Positions 7,730 to 16,298 of a stretch of 64,000 nucleotides of DNA are shown here, piece after piece. The stretch's first letter is position 1. Each line of letters opens with the position of its first letter. Origin of the DNA: SELP01 sp035969385. GTDB taxonomy: Bacteria > Pseudomonadota > Alphaproteobacteria > Rhodobacterales > Rhodobacteraceae. Made by a program: the position numbers and the translations under genes. The stretch spans positions 4,969-68,968 of the forward strand of contig NZ_JAYKKJ010000012.1 in assembly GCF_035969385.1 (NCBI RefSeq), in the 5' to 3' direction. The notes below the pieces were generated by a model that was not told where the DNA came from, ran no database searches, and was given only the letters and a program-made list of their open reading frames with translations.

Positions 7730-8800
7730 ATGGACGATCTGAAGAACAAATACCTTGGGCTGATTGCCAATGCCGCCGACGAGGACGCGATCGAGGCGGT
7801 CCGCCTTGCGGCCATTGGCAAGAAGGGCGAGATCGCCCTGAAGATGCGTGAACTGGGCAAAATGACCCCGGAAGAGCGGCAGGTTATGGGCCCGGCGCTG
7901 AACGCGCTGAAGGATGAGATCAACAGTGCGCTGGCCGCCAAGAAGGTCGCGCTGGCCGATGCGGCGCTGGACGAGCGGTTGCGCGGCGAATGGCTGGACG
8001 TGACCCTGCCGTCGCGCCCGCGTCGGACCGGCACGATCCACCCGATCAGCCAGGTGACCGAGGAGCTGTCGGCGATCTTTGCCGACATGGGCTTTGCCGT
8101 GGCCGAGGGCCCGCAGATCGACAGCGACTGGTATAACTTCGACGCGCTGAACATCCCCGGCCACCACCCCGCCCGGGCCGAGATGGATACCTTCTACATG
8201 CACAGGGCCGAAGGCGATAACCGCCCGCCCCACGTGCTGCGCACCCACACCAGCCCGGTCCAGATCCGGACCATGGAAAAGACCGGCGCGCCCATTCGCA
8301 TCATCGCGCCGGGCCGCGTCTATCGCGCCGATTACGATCAGACCCACACCCCGATGTTCCATCAGGTCGAAGGGCTGGCCATCGACAAGGATATCTCGAT
8401 GGCAAACCTGAAATGGGTGCTTGAGGAATTCCTGTCGGCCTTCTTCGGCAAGCGGGTCAAGACGCGATTCCGGGCTTCGCATTTCCCCTTCACCGAACCC
8501 TCGGCCGAGGTGGACGTGCAGTGCCGCTGGGACAACGGATCGGTCACCGTCGGCGAAGGCGACGACTGGCTCGAGGTGCTGGGGTCCGGCATGGTCCACC
8601 CCAAGGTGTTGCAGAATGCGGGCATCGACCCGACCGAATGGCAGGGCTTTGCCTTTGGCATCGGGATCGACCGGATCGCCATGCTGAAATACGGCATCCC
8701 CGACCTGCGGGCCTTCTTCGACAGCGACCTGCGCTGGCTGCGCCACTACGGGTTCGCCGCGTTGGACGTGCCGACGCTGCACGGAGGGCTGTCGCGGTGA
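7730..8800 (+). CDS. pheS: Phenylalanyl-tRNA synthetase alpha subunit
   Basis: A 356-residue class II aminoacyl-tRNA synthetase subunit that forms the catalytic part of the alpha2-beta2 enzyme charging tRNA-Phe. The N-terminal about 90 residues form the helical tRNA-binding arm. Class II motif 1 lies around HPISQVTEELSAIFADMGF, motif 2 around LRTHTSPVQIRTME and GRVYRAD, and motif 3 in GFAFGIGIDRIAMLKYGI. The DWYNFDALNIPGHHPAR segment is typical of bacterial PheS. pheT follows after a 130-base hairpin-rich spacer. Confidence 0.98.
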   Translation: MDDLKNKYLGLIANAADEDAIEAVRLAAIGKKGEIALKMRELGKMTPEERQVMGPALNALKDEINSALAAKKVALADAALDERLRGEWLDVTLPSRPRRTGTIHPISQVTEELSAIFADMGFAVAEGPQIDSDWYNFDALNIPGHHPARAEMDTFYMHRAEGDNRPPHVLRTHTSPVQIRTMEKTGAPIRIIAPGRVYRADYDQTHTPMFHQVEGLAIDKDISMANLKWVLEEFLSAFFGKRVKTRFRASHFPFTEPSAEVDVQCRWDNGSVTVGEGDDWLEVLGSGMVHPKVLQNAGIDPTEWQGFAFGIGIDRIAMLKYGIPDLRAFFDSDLRWLRHYGFAALDVPTLHGGLSR

Positions 8801-8818
8801 CGCCCACATCCAATATCT

Positions 8819-8878
8819 GCGGCGCGTCAGCGCCGCATCGCGCCCGACCCGCCCCCATGGGCGGGCGCGATTGCGCCC
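8819..8878. repeat. Cluster of tandem hairpins between pheS and pheT
   Basis: Three short GC stems occur in 60 bases: 8819-8836 (GCGGCGC/GCGCCGC, four-base loop), 8848-8865 (CCCGCCC/GGGCGGG, four-base loop) and 8863-8878 (GGGCGC/GCGCCC, four-base loop). The second and third share bases and cannot both form. There is no T-run, so simple termination is unlikely. An mRNA-stability or expression-balancing element between the two subunit genes is inferred. Confidence 0.55.
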
Positions 8879-8930
8879 ACCCCGGGACGGGCGCGATGCT
8901 CACCAATTCGCTCCACAAGGAGACACGCGC

Positions 8931-11327
8931 ATGAAATTCACCCTCTCCTGGCTCAAAGAGCATCTGGAAACCGACGCAACCGTTGACGAGATCACCGAGG
9001 CACTGACCGACCTTGGGCTTGAGGTCGAAGGCGTCGAAAACCCGGCGCAGAAGCTGGCCACCTTCACGCTGGCCAAGGTCAAGCACGCCGAACAGCACCC
9101 CGATGCCGACCGTCTGCGCGTCTGCACGGTGGAAACCGACGAAGGCGACAAGCAGATCGTCTGCGGCGCCCCCAACGCCCGCGCGGGCATCACCGTGGTG
9201 CTGGCGAAACCCGGCGACTATGTCCCCGGCATCGACGTGACCCTGTCTGTCGGAAAGATCCGCGGCGTCGAAAGCCACGGCATGATGGCCTCGGAGCGCG
9301 AGCTGGAGCTGTCGGACGAACATGACGGCATTATCGAACTGCCCTCTGGCGAGGTCGGTCAGAAGTTCATTGACTGGCTGGCGGTCAACGATCCGTCCAA
9401 GGTTGATCCGGTGATCGAGATCGCGATTACCCCGAACCGGCCCGACGCGCTGGGTGTACAGGGGATCGCCCGTGACCTTGCCGCGCGCGGATTGGGCAAG
9501 CTGATCGCGCGACCGGTTGACCCGGTCCCGGCCAGCTTTGAAAGTGACATCAAGGTGTCCATTGATGACGATACGCTAGAATTGGCGCCGGTTTTCTATG
9601 GCCGTTTGATCAAGGGCGTGAAGAATGGCCCGTCGCCACAGTGGTTGCAGGACCGGTTGAAGGCCATCGGGTTGCGCCCGATTTCCTTCCTTGTCGATGT
9701 CACCAACTTCTTCACCTATGACCGGAACCGCCCGCTGCACGTTTTCGACGCGGACAAGGTCAAGGGCGATCTGCGGGTGCACCGCGCCAAGGGCGGGGAA
9801 GAGTTCCTCGCGCTGGATGAAAAGACCTATACCCTTGCCGAAGGCATGGTCGCGATTTCCGACGACAACGGCGTCGAAAGCCTTGCCGGGATCATGGGCG
9901 GCGAACATTCCGGCTGCACCGAGGAAACGGTGAATGTCTTCGTCGAAAGCGCCTATTGGGAGCCGGTGAACATAGCCCTGACCGGTCGCGCGCTGAAGAT
10001 CAATTCCGACGCCCGCTACCGGTTCGAACGCGGGATCGACCCAGCGTTTTCGCTGGAGGGGCTGGAACTTGCCGTGCGGATGATCGTGGATCATGCGGGC
10101 GGCGAGGCGTCCGAGGTGGTCAAGGCGGGTGAGGTTCCGGATCATTCCCGGTTTTACAAGCTGGACCCCAAGCGGGTGATCAGCCTTGTCGGGATGGAGA
10201 TCCCCGAGGCCGAACAGCGCCAGACCCTCACTGCGCTTGGATTCCGTATGGAAGGCGACAAGGCCCATGTGCCCAGCTGGCGGCCCGATGTGTTGGGCGA
10301 GGCGGATCTGGTCGAGGAAGTGGCCCGCATCGCATCGCTGACCAAGCTGGAGGGCAAGCCCCTGCCGCGCGTCGCCCCCGGCGTGCCGAAGCCGATCCTG
10401 ACCCCCGGTCAGGTGCGCGCCACCGCGGCCCGCCGCACCGCTGCCGCGCTGGGCTACAACGAATGCGTGACCTACAGCTTCATCGACCAAGAGGCCGCGT
10501 CGCTGTTTGGTGGGGGCGAGGATGGTTCGATGCTGGAAAACCCGATTTCCAGCGACATGAGCCATATGCGCCCCGATCTTCTGCCCGGTCTGTTGCGTGC
10601 TGCCGCCCGCAATCAGGCGCGTGGTTTCATGGACCTTGCGCTGTTCGAATGCGGCCATGCGTTCCACGGCGGAGAGCCGGGAGAGCAGAACCTGCAAATC
10701 TCGGGTGTTCTGATCGGCCGGACCGGGCCAAAGGACGTGCATGGCGCCTCGCGCCCTGTCGACCTTTACGATGCCAAAGCCGATGCAGAGGCGGTGCTGG
10801 CCGCCATCGGCGCGCCCGCAAAGGTGCAGATCCTGCGCAATGGGCCGGACTGGTGGCATCCGGGCCGCCACGGGCAGATTTGCCTTGGCCCGAAAAAGGT
10901 GTTGGGTGTCTTTGGGGAAATCCATCCCAAGGTCCTGCGTGACATGGACATCAAGGGCCCCGCGGTCGCCTTCACCATCTGGCCCGAGGAAGTGCCGCTG
11001 CCGCGCAGCCAAAGTGCCGCGCGCCCTGCGCTTCATGTGTCGGAATACCAGGCCGTCGAACGGGATTTCGCCTTTGTGGTGGATGCCGGGGTCGAGGCGC
11101 TAACCCTCATCAACGCCGCCGCCGGGGCCGACAAGGCCCTGATCGAAGAGGTGCGCCTGTTCGATGAATTCACCGGCGGCAGCCTTGGCGAAGGTAAGAA
11201 ATCCCTTGCGATCACCGTGCGCATCCAGCCGACGGAGGGCACGTTGAAGGACAAGGACATCGAGGCGCTGAGCGCCAAGATTGTCGAGAAGGTGAGCAAG
11301 GCGACCGGCGGCACCCTGCGTGGGTGA
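8931..11327 (+). CDS. pheT: Phenylalanyl-tRNA synthetase beta subunit
   Basis: A 798-residue protein from the ATG at 8931, which has an AAGGAGA site upstream and the standard MKFTLSWLKEHLETDA start. Domains in order are the EMAP-like tRNA-binding domain at about residues 40-150 (HPDADRLRVCTVETDEGDKQIVCGAPNARAG is split across it), the B3/B4 editing domain at about 210-390, the B5 domain at about 400-470, the core catalytic-like domain, and the C-terminal FDX-ACB anticodon-binding domain (from about residue 705, VSEYQAVERDFAFVVD). It pairs with PheS. Its stop codon overlaps the GTG of the following acetyltransferase gene. Confidence 0.97.
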   Translation: MKFTLSWLKEHLETDATVDEITEALTDLGLEVEGVENPAQKLATFTLAKVKHAEQHPDADRLRVCTVETDEGDKQIVCGAPNARAGITVVLAKPGDYVPGIDVTLSVGKIRGVESHGMMASERELELSDEHDGIIELPSGEVGQKFIDWLAVNDPSKVDPVIEIAITPNRPDALGVQGIARDLAARGLGKLIARPVDPVPASFESDIKVSIDDDTLELAPVFYGRLIKGVKNGPSPQWLQDRLKAIGLRPISFLVDVTNFFTYDRNRPLHVFDADKVKGDLRVHRAKGGEEFLALDEKTYTLAEGMVAISDDNGVESLAGIMGGEHSGCTEETVNVFVESAYWEPVNIALTGRALKINSDARYRFERGIDPAFSLEGLELAVRMIVDHAGGEASEVVKAGEVPDHSRFYKLDPKRVISLVGMEIPEAEQRQTLTALGFRMEGDKAHVPSWRPDVLGEADLVEEVARIASLTKLEGKPLPRVAPGVPKPILTPGQVRATAARRTAAALGYNECVTYSFIDQEAASLFGGGEDGSMLENPISSDMSHMRPDLLPGLLRAAARNQARGFMDLALFECGHAFHGGEPGEQNLQISGVLIGRTGPKDVHGASRPVDLYDAKADAEAVLAAIGAPAKVQILRNGPDWWHPGRHGQICLGPKKVLGVFGEIHPKVLRDMDIKGPAVAFTIWPEEVPLPRSQSAARPALHVSEYQAVERDFAFVVDAGVEALTLINAAAGADKALIEEVRLFDEFTGGSLGEGKKSLAITVRIQPTEGTLKDKDIEALSAKIVEKVSKATGGTLRG

Positions 11328-11776
11328 CGCCGGTGGAGGTCCGCCGCGCAACGGTATCGGATGCGGCGGCCCTGACCGAAGTTGTCAGGGCCGCCTACGC
11401 CCCTTTTCGTGCTGCTGGTCTGCGCCTGCCTGAGGTCGAGGCAGGCATTGCCGAAGCCATTACAGATGCGCCGGTTTGGGTGGCGGTCGAAGGGGCCGCG
11501 ATCATCGGAGGGGTGATCGTCCGGCATTCGGACACGTCGACCATGGTCGAGAATCTTGCAGTCCATCCCGATGCATCGGGCAAGGGCGTAGGCAGACGTC
11601 TTTTGCAGGCTATCGAGCAGTGGGCGCAACAGTTGGGTTTGCCGGGCCTGCACCTGGCTACTCACGTCGATATGGCCGCAACGATTGCCTTCTATCGACA
11701 CCTTGGATGGCATGAGGTGGGCAGGGAGGGCGCAAAGCTCTATCTTGCGAAGACATTGAATGAAAACGATCCCTAG
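11324..11776 (+). CDS. GNAT-family N-acetyltransferase
   Basis: A 150-residue protein starting at GTG, with the GTGA overlapping the pheT stop, which implies translational coupling. The acetyl-CoA binding motif is NLAVHPDASGKGVGRRLLQA (R/Q-x-x-G-x-G/A form: GKGVGR), followed by a helix and the C-terminal AFYRHLGWHEVGRE, all typical of GNAT enzymes. It probably transfers an acetyl group from acetyl-CoA to an unidentified amine. The position after pheST is contextual only and does not identify a substrate. Confidence 0.88.
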   Translation: MTPVEVRRATVSDAAALTEVVRAAYAPFRAAGLRLPEVEAGIAEAITDAPVWVAVEGAAIIGGVIVRHSDTSTMVENLAVHPDASGKGVGRRLLQAIEQWAQQLGLPGLHLATHVDMAATIAFYRHLGWHEVGREGAKLYLAKTLNENDP

Positions 11777-11785
11777 GAGAACGAC

Positions 11786-12235
11786 ATGACCCTGAACGTC
11801 TACCTGTCTGGCGAAATCCATACCGACTGGCGCGACCAGATCATCGAGGGGTCCAAAGGTTTGGATGTGCTGTTTTCCGCGCCGGTCACGGACCACGATG
11901 CCAGTGATGATTGCGGTGTCGCAATCCTTGGCGCTGAAGACAACAAGTATTGGCACGACCACAAGGGCGCGATGGTCAACGCGATCCGAACCCGCAAGGG
12001 GATCGCCGACGCGGATGTTGTCGTCGTCCGGTTTGGCGAGAAATACCGCCAGTGGAACGCGGCCTTTGACGCGGGCTATGCGGCGGCCTTGGGCAAGTCC
12101 CTGATTGTCCTGCAAATGCCCGAACACGACCATGCCCTGAAAGAAGTGGACGCGGCCGCCCTTGCCGTCGCGCGGGAACCGGGGCAGGTGGTCGAGATCC
12201 TGCGGTACGTGCTGACTGGGCAGCTGCCCGGTTAG
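11786..12235 (+). CDS. YtoQ family protein
   Basis: A 149-residue protein beginning MTLNVYLSGEIHTDWR, the signature of the YtoQ family, which is related to nucleoside 2-deoxyribosyltransferase-like folds. The FSAPVTDHDASDD and DADVVVVRFGEKYRQWNAAFDAGYAAALGKSLI segments resemble that fold's nucleotide-binding core. An AGGAGA site lies nine bases after the acetyltransferase stop, so the gene probably belongs to the pheST transcript. Its enzymatic activity is not established. Confidence 0.85.
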   Translation: MTLNVYLSGEIHTDWRDQIIEGSKGLDVLFSAPVTDHDASDDCGVAILGAEDNKYWHDHKGAMVNAIRTRKGIADADVVVVRFGEKYRQWNAAFDAGYAAALGKSLIVLQMPEHDHALKEVDAAALAVAREPGQVVEILRYVLTGQLPG

Positions 12236-12363
12236 GCCCGCGTGCTCACGGGGAACCGGGGCGAAAAATTACCATAGATTTGTGTGGGGCTGACGCTAGG
12301 ATTAGCGCTATCGGCGACAGCGTTTTGTCTGGGTGTCGCGATCAACAAAGAGTGGGGACAAGT

Positions 12364-12798
12364 ATGCTCAAGGAATTCAAGGATTTCATTGCCAAGGGCA
12401 ATGTTATGGACATGGCCGTCGGGATCATCATCGGCGCAGCCTTTACCGCTATCGTCAGCAGCCTTGTCGCTGACCTGATCAACCCGATCATCGGGCTGTT
12501 CACCGGCGGCGTCGATTTCACCAATAACTACGCGGTTCTGTCCGGCGAGGTCGCCGAGGGCGCGAGCCTTGAGGCCGCACGCGAGGCCGGGGCGTCTGTC
12601 TTTGCCTATGGGTCGTTCATCATGGCCGTGATCAACTTCCTGATCATCGCTTGGGTGGTCTTCATGCTCGTCAAGGCCGTGAACAAGGCCAAGGACGCCG
12701 CTGCGAAGGAAGAAGAGGCCGCCGCCGAGGCCGCGCCCGCTGGCCCGAGCGAGATCGACCTGCTGACCGAGATCCGCGACGCGCTGGCCAAAAAGTAA
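12364..12798 (+). CDS. mscL: Large-conductance mechanosensitive channel
   Basis: A 144-residue protein from ATG 12364, near the usual MscL length. The N-terminal amphipathic helix and first membrane helix (FIAKGNVMDMAVGIIIGAAF) and second helix (FIMAVINFLIIAWVVFMLVKAVN) match the family. A periplasmic loop lies between them and the C terminus is a charged, Ala/Glu-rich bundle ending SEIDLLTEIRDALAKK. The pentameric inner-membrane channel opens under membrane tension to release solutes after hypo-osmotic shock. It is monocistronic and ends at a terminator shared with the convergent P450 gene. Confidence 0.96.
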   Translation: MLKEFKDFIAKGNVMDMAVGIIIGAAFTAIVSSLVADLINPIIGLFTGGVDFTNNYAVLSGEVAEGASLEAAREAGASVFAYGSFIMAVINFLIIAWVVFMLVKAVNKAKDAAAKEEEAAAEAAPAGPSEIDLLTEIRDALAKK

Positions 12799-12820
12799 GT
12801 CCACCACCACGGAACGGAGA

Positions 12821-12850
12821 GGGCCTGCCGACCGGCGGGCCCTTTCTAGT
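12821..12850. terminator. Terminator between mscL and the convergent P450 gene
   Basis: A 9-bp stem (GGGCCTGCC / GGCGGGCCC, one G-T pair) has a four-base loop and is followed by TTTCTAGTT on the plus strand. It overlaps the 3' end of the P450 gene and may act in both directions, more strongly for mscL. Confidence 0.75.
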
Positions 12851-14087
12851 TGGAGAAGGTCACTTTCAATGCCTTGGGGCCGCGCACGGACAGGCCGGTT
12901 TTGTAGATCGGGGCCTCTTCGGCCAGTTCGATCCGGCTGAACCGGTCGAATAATTGGCCAAAGACTACCTCCATGTCGATCCGGGCCAATTGGTTCCCAA
13001 GGCAGAAATGCGCCCCCCCGCCAAACGCCAGATGCCGGTTTGGGCTGCGACCCACGTCAAAGGTCTCGGGCTGGTCAAAGGCCGCCGGGTCGCGGTTGGC
13101 GGCCCCGTAAAGGACGCCGATCCGGTCGCCGCGATGGAAGGTCTTTCCGGCCACCTCGCAGTCTTCCGTCGCATAGCGGTGGAAGAATGGCAGGGGGCTT
13201 TCATAGCGGAACATCTCCTGAATCGCGGTGGGCATCAGCCCCCGGTCGTCACGCAGCCGCTGCATCTGATCGGGGTGGCGCAGCAGGGCGTGCATACCGG
13301 ACCCCAGAACGTCGATGGTCGATCCATGGCCCGCCATGAGGATCAACATGCAGGTGGAGATTAGTTCATCCTCGGACAGATCGCCCCGGCCCAGTGCCCC
13401 GATCAGCGAGGTCAGGATGCCACCATCTGGTTCTGCCCGGCGCAATTTAATCAGGTCCAACAGGTAATGATAGAAATCGGTGACAGCCTGTTCGGCCTTT
13501 GCTTTTTTCGCGTCAGTCCTGTCGATGTCGAAATAACTGACGGTATCTTCGGACCATTGCCGCAACTGGGGGCAGTCTTCGTCCGGGACGCCGATGACCC
13601 GGCCGATGACATGGCCGGGGATGTGGGCGGCGAATTCGCCGATGAAGTCTATGGTCCCCTTGTCCGCAACCTCGTCCACCAGACCCGTTACGAAGGTTTC
13701 GATCATGCCGCGCTGCCCTGCAAGGTGGGTCTTGGTGAATTCCCGGAACACCAGCTTGCGCAGCCGATCGTGCACCGGCCCGTCACTGTCCAGAAGGCTG
13801 AACTGCACGAACCGTTCGTGGTTTGGCATGTCGTGGAAATTCTCGGCCCGTTGCTGGGCGGCGCGGTCCTCGTCTGACATGAAGGCGTCAGATGCCCGGA
13901 CCATGGTCTTGTCCTGAATGACCCGGTTCACGTCCTCGAACCGCGAGACCAGCCAGATATCAAAGTCATCAAACCGGACCGGGCCGGGCTGGGTGCGCAG
14001 ATCCGCGTAGGCCGGGTAGGGGTCTTGGGCGAAGGCGGCTGAAAGGGGATCAAAGGACGGGGGCAGGTCTGACATGGCTGTATCCAT
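12846..14087 (-). CDS. Cytochrome P450
   Basis: About 413 residues, a soluble bacterial class I-type P450. The heme-binding motif FGGGAHFCLGNQLAR lies near residue 355 with the axial cysteine, the I-helix oxygen-activating motif is AGHGSTIDV in place of the usual AG(G/A)(D/E)T, and the ExxR pair is EMFR. The start is uncertain: ATG 14087 is chosen over ATG 14075 and ATG 14105. P450s need a ferredoxin and a reductase; neither is encoded nearby, so partners must act in trans. The substrate is unknown. The I-helix lacks the usual acidic residue before threonine (G-S-T), which may alter proton delivery. Confidence 0.92.
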   Translation of the reverse strand: MDTAMSDLPPSFDPLSAAFAQDPYPAYADLRTQPGPVRFDDFDIWLVSRFEDVNRVIQDKTMVRASDAFMSDEDRAAQQRAENFHDMPNHERFVQFSLLDSDGPVHDRLRKLVFREFTKTHLAGQRGMIETFVTGLVDEVADKGTIDFIGEFAAHIPGHVIGRVIGVPDEDCPQLRQWSEDTVSYFDIDRTDAKKAKAEQAVTDFYHYLLDLIKLRRAEPDGGILTSLIGALGRGDLSEDELISTCMLILMAGHGSTIDVLGSGMHALLRHPDQMQRLRDDRGLMPTAIQEMFRYESPLPFFHRYATEDCEVAGKTFHRGDRIGVLYGAANRDPAAFDQPETFDVGRSPNRHLAFGGGAHFCLGNQLARIDMEVVFGQLFDRFSRIELAEEAPIYKTGLSVRGPKALKVTFSN

Positions 14088-14116
14088 TTTTTCCAAGCAT
14101 GGCACAGGCCAGATAC

Positions 14117-14149
14117 AAAAGAGAAGGCCCGCCGGGAGGATGGCGGGCC
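14117..14149 (-). terminator. Rho-independent terminator after ald
   Basis: An 8-bp stem GGCCCGCC / GGCGGGCC with an eight-base loop is followed on the minus strand by TTCTCTTTTG, 29 bases past the ald stop. Confidence 0.85.
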
Positions 14150-14177
14150 TTCTTGCGGTTAGCAGTTGCTTTCCGGC

Positions 14178-15293
14178 TTACTTGATCGCCAGTTGCGGCG
14201 ACAGAACGTCGATGCCCAGCGCTTCGCCAACTGCGTAGTAGGTCAGTTGACCGGCGTGGACGTTCAGACCGTTCAGCAGATGCTTGTCGTCTGCGCAGGC
14301 CTGTTTCCAGCCCTTGTTCGCCAGCGCCATCATGAAGGGCATGGTGGCATTGCCAAGCGCAATGGTAGAGGTGCGGGCAACCGCGCCGGGCATGTTGGCC
14401 ACGCAGTAATGCATGATGCCGTCCACGTCATAGATCGGGTCCTGATGGGTCGTCGCGCGGGAGGTTTCAAAGCACCCGCCCTGGTCGATCGCCACGTCAA
14501 CCAGAACCGCGCCGGGCTTCAGTTCCGACAGTTGGTCGCGCTTGATCAGTTTGGGCGCGGCGGCACCGGGGATCAGCACGGCACCGATGATCATGTCGGC
14601 CTGACGGGCCAGTTCGATGGTGTTGCCGGCGCTGGCGTAGGAGGTCTTGAAGGTGCCTCCGAACACGTCGTCAAGGTAGCGCAGACGGGGCAGGGACCGG
14701 TCCAGTACGGTCACATCGGCGCCCATACCGGCGGCGATCTTGGCCGCGTGGGTGCCGACGACACCGCCGCCGATGACCACGACCTTGGCCGGGCCGACGC
14801 CGGGAACGCCGCCCATCAGGACGCCACGGCCGCCATTGGCCTTTTGCAGGGTCCAGCTGCCAACCTGGGGGGCCAGACGGCCTGCAACTTCGGACATCGG
14901 GGCCAGCAGGGGCAGACCGCCACGGTCGTCGGTCACGGTTTCATAGGCGATGGCGGTGCAGCCCGAGGCCAGAAGGTCCTTGGTCTGTTCCGGATCGGGC
15001 GCAAGGTGCAGGTAGGTGAATAGAAGCTGGCCTTCGCGCAGCATCTTGCGTTCGCCAGCCTGCGGCTCTTTCACCTTCACGATCATGTCGGCGGTGTCGA
15101 ACACCTCTTTCGCGGTGCCGACGATCTTAGCGCCAACGGCGATGTAGTCCTCATCGGTGAAGCCAGCGCCAGCACCGGCGTTCGTTTCGATGGTGACGGT
15201 GTGACCGGCCAGAATGGCCTCGTGCGCAGCGTTCGGGGTCATCCCGACCCGGAATTCCTGCGGCTTGATTTCCTTTGGGCAACCGATGTGCAT
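14178..15293 (-). CDS. ald: Alanine dehydrogenase
   Basis: A 371-residue protein from the ATG at 15293, with an AGGAGG site seven bases upstream. It begins MHIGCPKEIKPQEFRVGMTP, the standard Ald start. The catalytic lysine lies in VKVKEPQ and the histidine in YLHLAPD; the NAD-binding Rossmann motif is VVVIGGGVVGTHAA. The enzyme reversibly deaminates L-alanine to pyruvate and ammonia with NAD. It is divergent from an Lrp/AsnC-type regulator gene, a common arrangement in which the regulator controls ald in response to alanine or other amino acids. It ends at its own terminator. Confidence 0.97.
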   Translation of the reverse strand: MHIGCPKEIKPQEFRVGMTPNAAHEAILAGHTVTIETNAGAGAGFTDEDYIAVGAKIVGTAKEVFDTADMIVKVKEPQAGERKMLREGQLLFTYLHLAPDPEQTKDLLASGCTAIAYETVTDDRGGLPLLAPMSEVAGRLAPQVGSWTLQKANGGRGVLMGGVPGVGPAKVVVIGGGVVGTHAAKIAAGMGADVTVLDRSLPRLRYLDDVFGGTFKTSYASAGNTIELARQADMIIGAVLIPGAAAPKLIKRDQLSELKPGAVLVDVAIDQGGCFETSRATTHQDPIYDVDGIMHYCVANMPGAVARTSTIALGNATMPFMMALANKGWKQACADDKHLLNGLNVHAGQLTYYAVGEALGIDVLSPQLAIK

Positions 15294-15394
15294 TTGGGCG
15301 TCCTCCTCGTCCCCCGGGGCAGGGGGTGTTTTCATCTGAGCCGACTGTCGCGCGTCCCTATTGCAATTGCTTGGGGATTCTTTGTATAGCAGAA

Positions 15395-15405
15395 CGAAAT
15401 TTTCG
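15395..15405. promoter_or_regulatory. Candidate Lrp-type operator in the ald/lrp spacer
   Basis: CGAAA and TTTCG form a perfect inverted repeat around one T in the AT-rich middle of the 159-base divergent spacer. Lrp-family sites are AT-rich imperfect palindromes, and the location is right for control of both genes. The assignment is inferred from position and symmetry only. Confidence 0.4.
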
Positions 15406-15452
15406 AATGTTTGTGCGTATACATCTGAAAAGTTAGGAAAGGCGTGCGCGAT

Positions 15453-15911
15453 ATGGAACTGGATCACATTGATCGTCGACTCCTTGAGGCGCTTCAGAAG
15501 GACGGCCGTATGTCGAATGCGGAGCTGTCCGAACAGGTGAACCTGTCGCCTTCGGCCTGCCACCGTCGGGTTCAGCGGCTGGAGAAGGACGGGTTCATCA
15601 AAGGCTATGTGGCGCTTCTGTCGCCCCGCCGTCTTGGCCGCCCGTCGCTGGTGTTCGTGGAAATTACGCTCAGTGGGCAGGCTGACGAAATCCTTGATGC
15701 CTTTGAGAAGGCCGTGGCGCGTGTACCGGATGTTCTGGAATGCCACCTGATGGCCGGGTCGGCGGACTACCTGCTCAAGGTCGTGGCCCGCGACACCGAC
15801 GATTTCGCCCGTATCCACCGGCAATATCTGGCGACCTTGCCGGGGGTGCAGACCATGCAATCCTCTTTTGCGCTGCGCACAGTTCGCCAGACCACGGCCC
15901 TTCCAGTCTGA
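15453..15911 (+). CDS. Lrp/AsnC-family transcriptional regulator
   Basis: About 152 residues. The winged helix-turn-helix lies in the first 60 residues (MELDHIDRRLLEALQ, then MSNAELSEQVNLSPSACHRRVQRLEKDGFI). It is followed by the ligand-binding RAM domain at about residues 65-145. ATG 15453 matches the family start; a GTG nine bases earlier has better ribosome-site spacing and is possible. Family members form octamers and sense amino acids. Divergence from ald makes alanine-responsive control of ald the likely job. Confidence 0.93.
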   Translation: MELDHIDRRLLEALQKDGRMSNAELSEQVNLSPSACHRRVQRLEKDGFIKGYVALLSPRRLGRPSLVFVEITLSGQADEILDAFEKAVARVPDVLECHLMAGSADYLLKVVARDTDDFARIHRQYLATLPGVQTMQSSFALRTVRQTTALPV

Positions 15912-15920
15912 GCGGGCAAA

Positions 15921-15950
15921 GAAAAACCCCCGTGGCCAGGCCGCGGGGGT
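15921..15950 (-). terminator. Rho-independent terminator after rpsU
   Basis: A 12-bp stem (ACCCCCGTGGCC / GGCCGCGGGGGT with one G-T pair) has a one-base apex, so the inner pairs probably open to form the loop. It is followed on the minus strand by TTTTTCTTT. It also lies 10 bases after the lrp stop and may end both convergent transcripts. Confidence 0.85.
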
Positions 15951-15984
15951 AATCCAATAGTGTTCTCAGGCGAACAAGGGGTGC

Positions 15985-16191
15985 TTAGAGCAGACCCTCG
16001 CGCTGTGCCTTCTTACGAGCCAGCTTGCGCTGACGGCGGATGGCTTCTGCCTTCTCGCGCGCCTTGCGGATGGAGGGCTTCTCGAAGTGCTGACGCAGCT
16101 TCATTTCACGGAAGACACCTTCACGCTGCAGCTTTTTCTTGAGGGCACGAAGTGCCTGATCGACGTTGTTGTCGCGAACGCTAACCTGCAT
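15985..16191 (-). CDS. rpsU: 30S ribosomal protein S21
   Basis: A 68-residue, strongly basic protein beginning MQVSVRDNNVDQALRALKKKLQREG, with FREMKLRQHFEKPS, the standard S21 sequence. S21 helps the small subunit base-pair with mRNA ribosome sites. It is a single gene with its own terminator, not linked to dnaG/rpoD as in enterobacteria. Confidence 0.97.
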   Translation of the reverse strand: MQVSVRDNNVDQALRALKKKLQREGVFREMKLRQHFEKPSIRKAREKAEAIRRQRKLARKKAQREGLL

Positions 16192-16298
16192 GTGGTTTTC
16201 ACCACCTTTCTAAGTTGGATTTGCAAAAAGATTGCAGGAGCCGCGCCTATAGCAACTCCCCCCCGGTTTGTCTAGGGTATGCTCCGAAGGAGACCGCC

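Noticed and set aside
9576..11036. Long antisense open frame inside pheT
   Set aside because: It mirrors a strongly conserved gene, has no family signature, and is explained by GC-rich codon use that leaves antisense frames open. Similar frames in other genes were discarded for the same reason.
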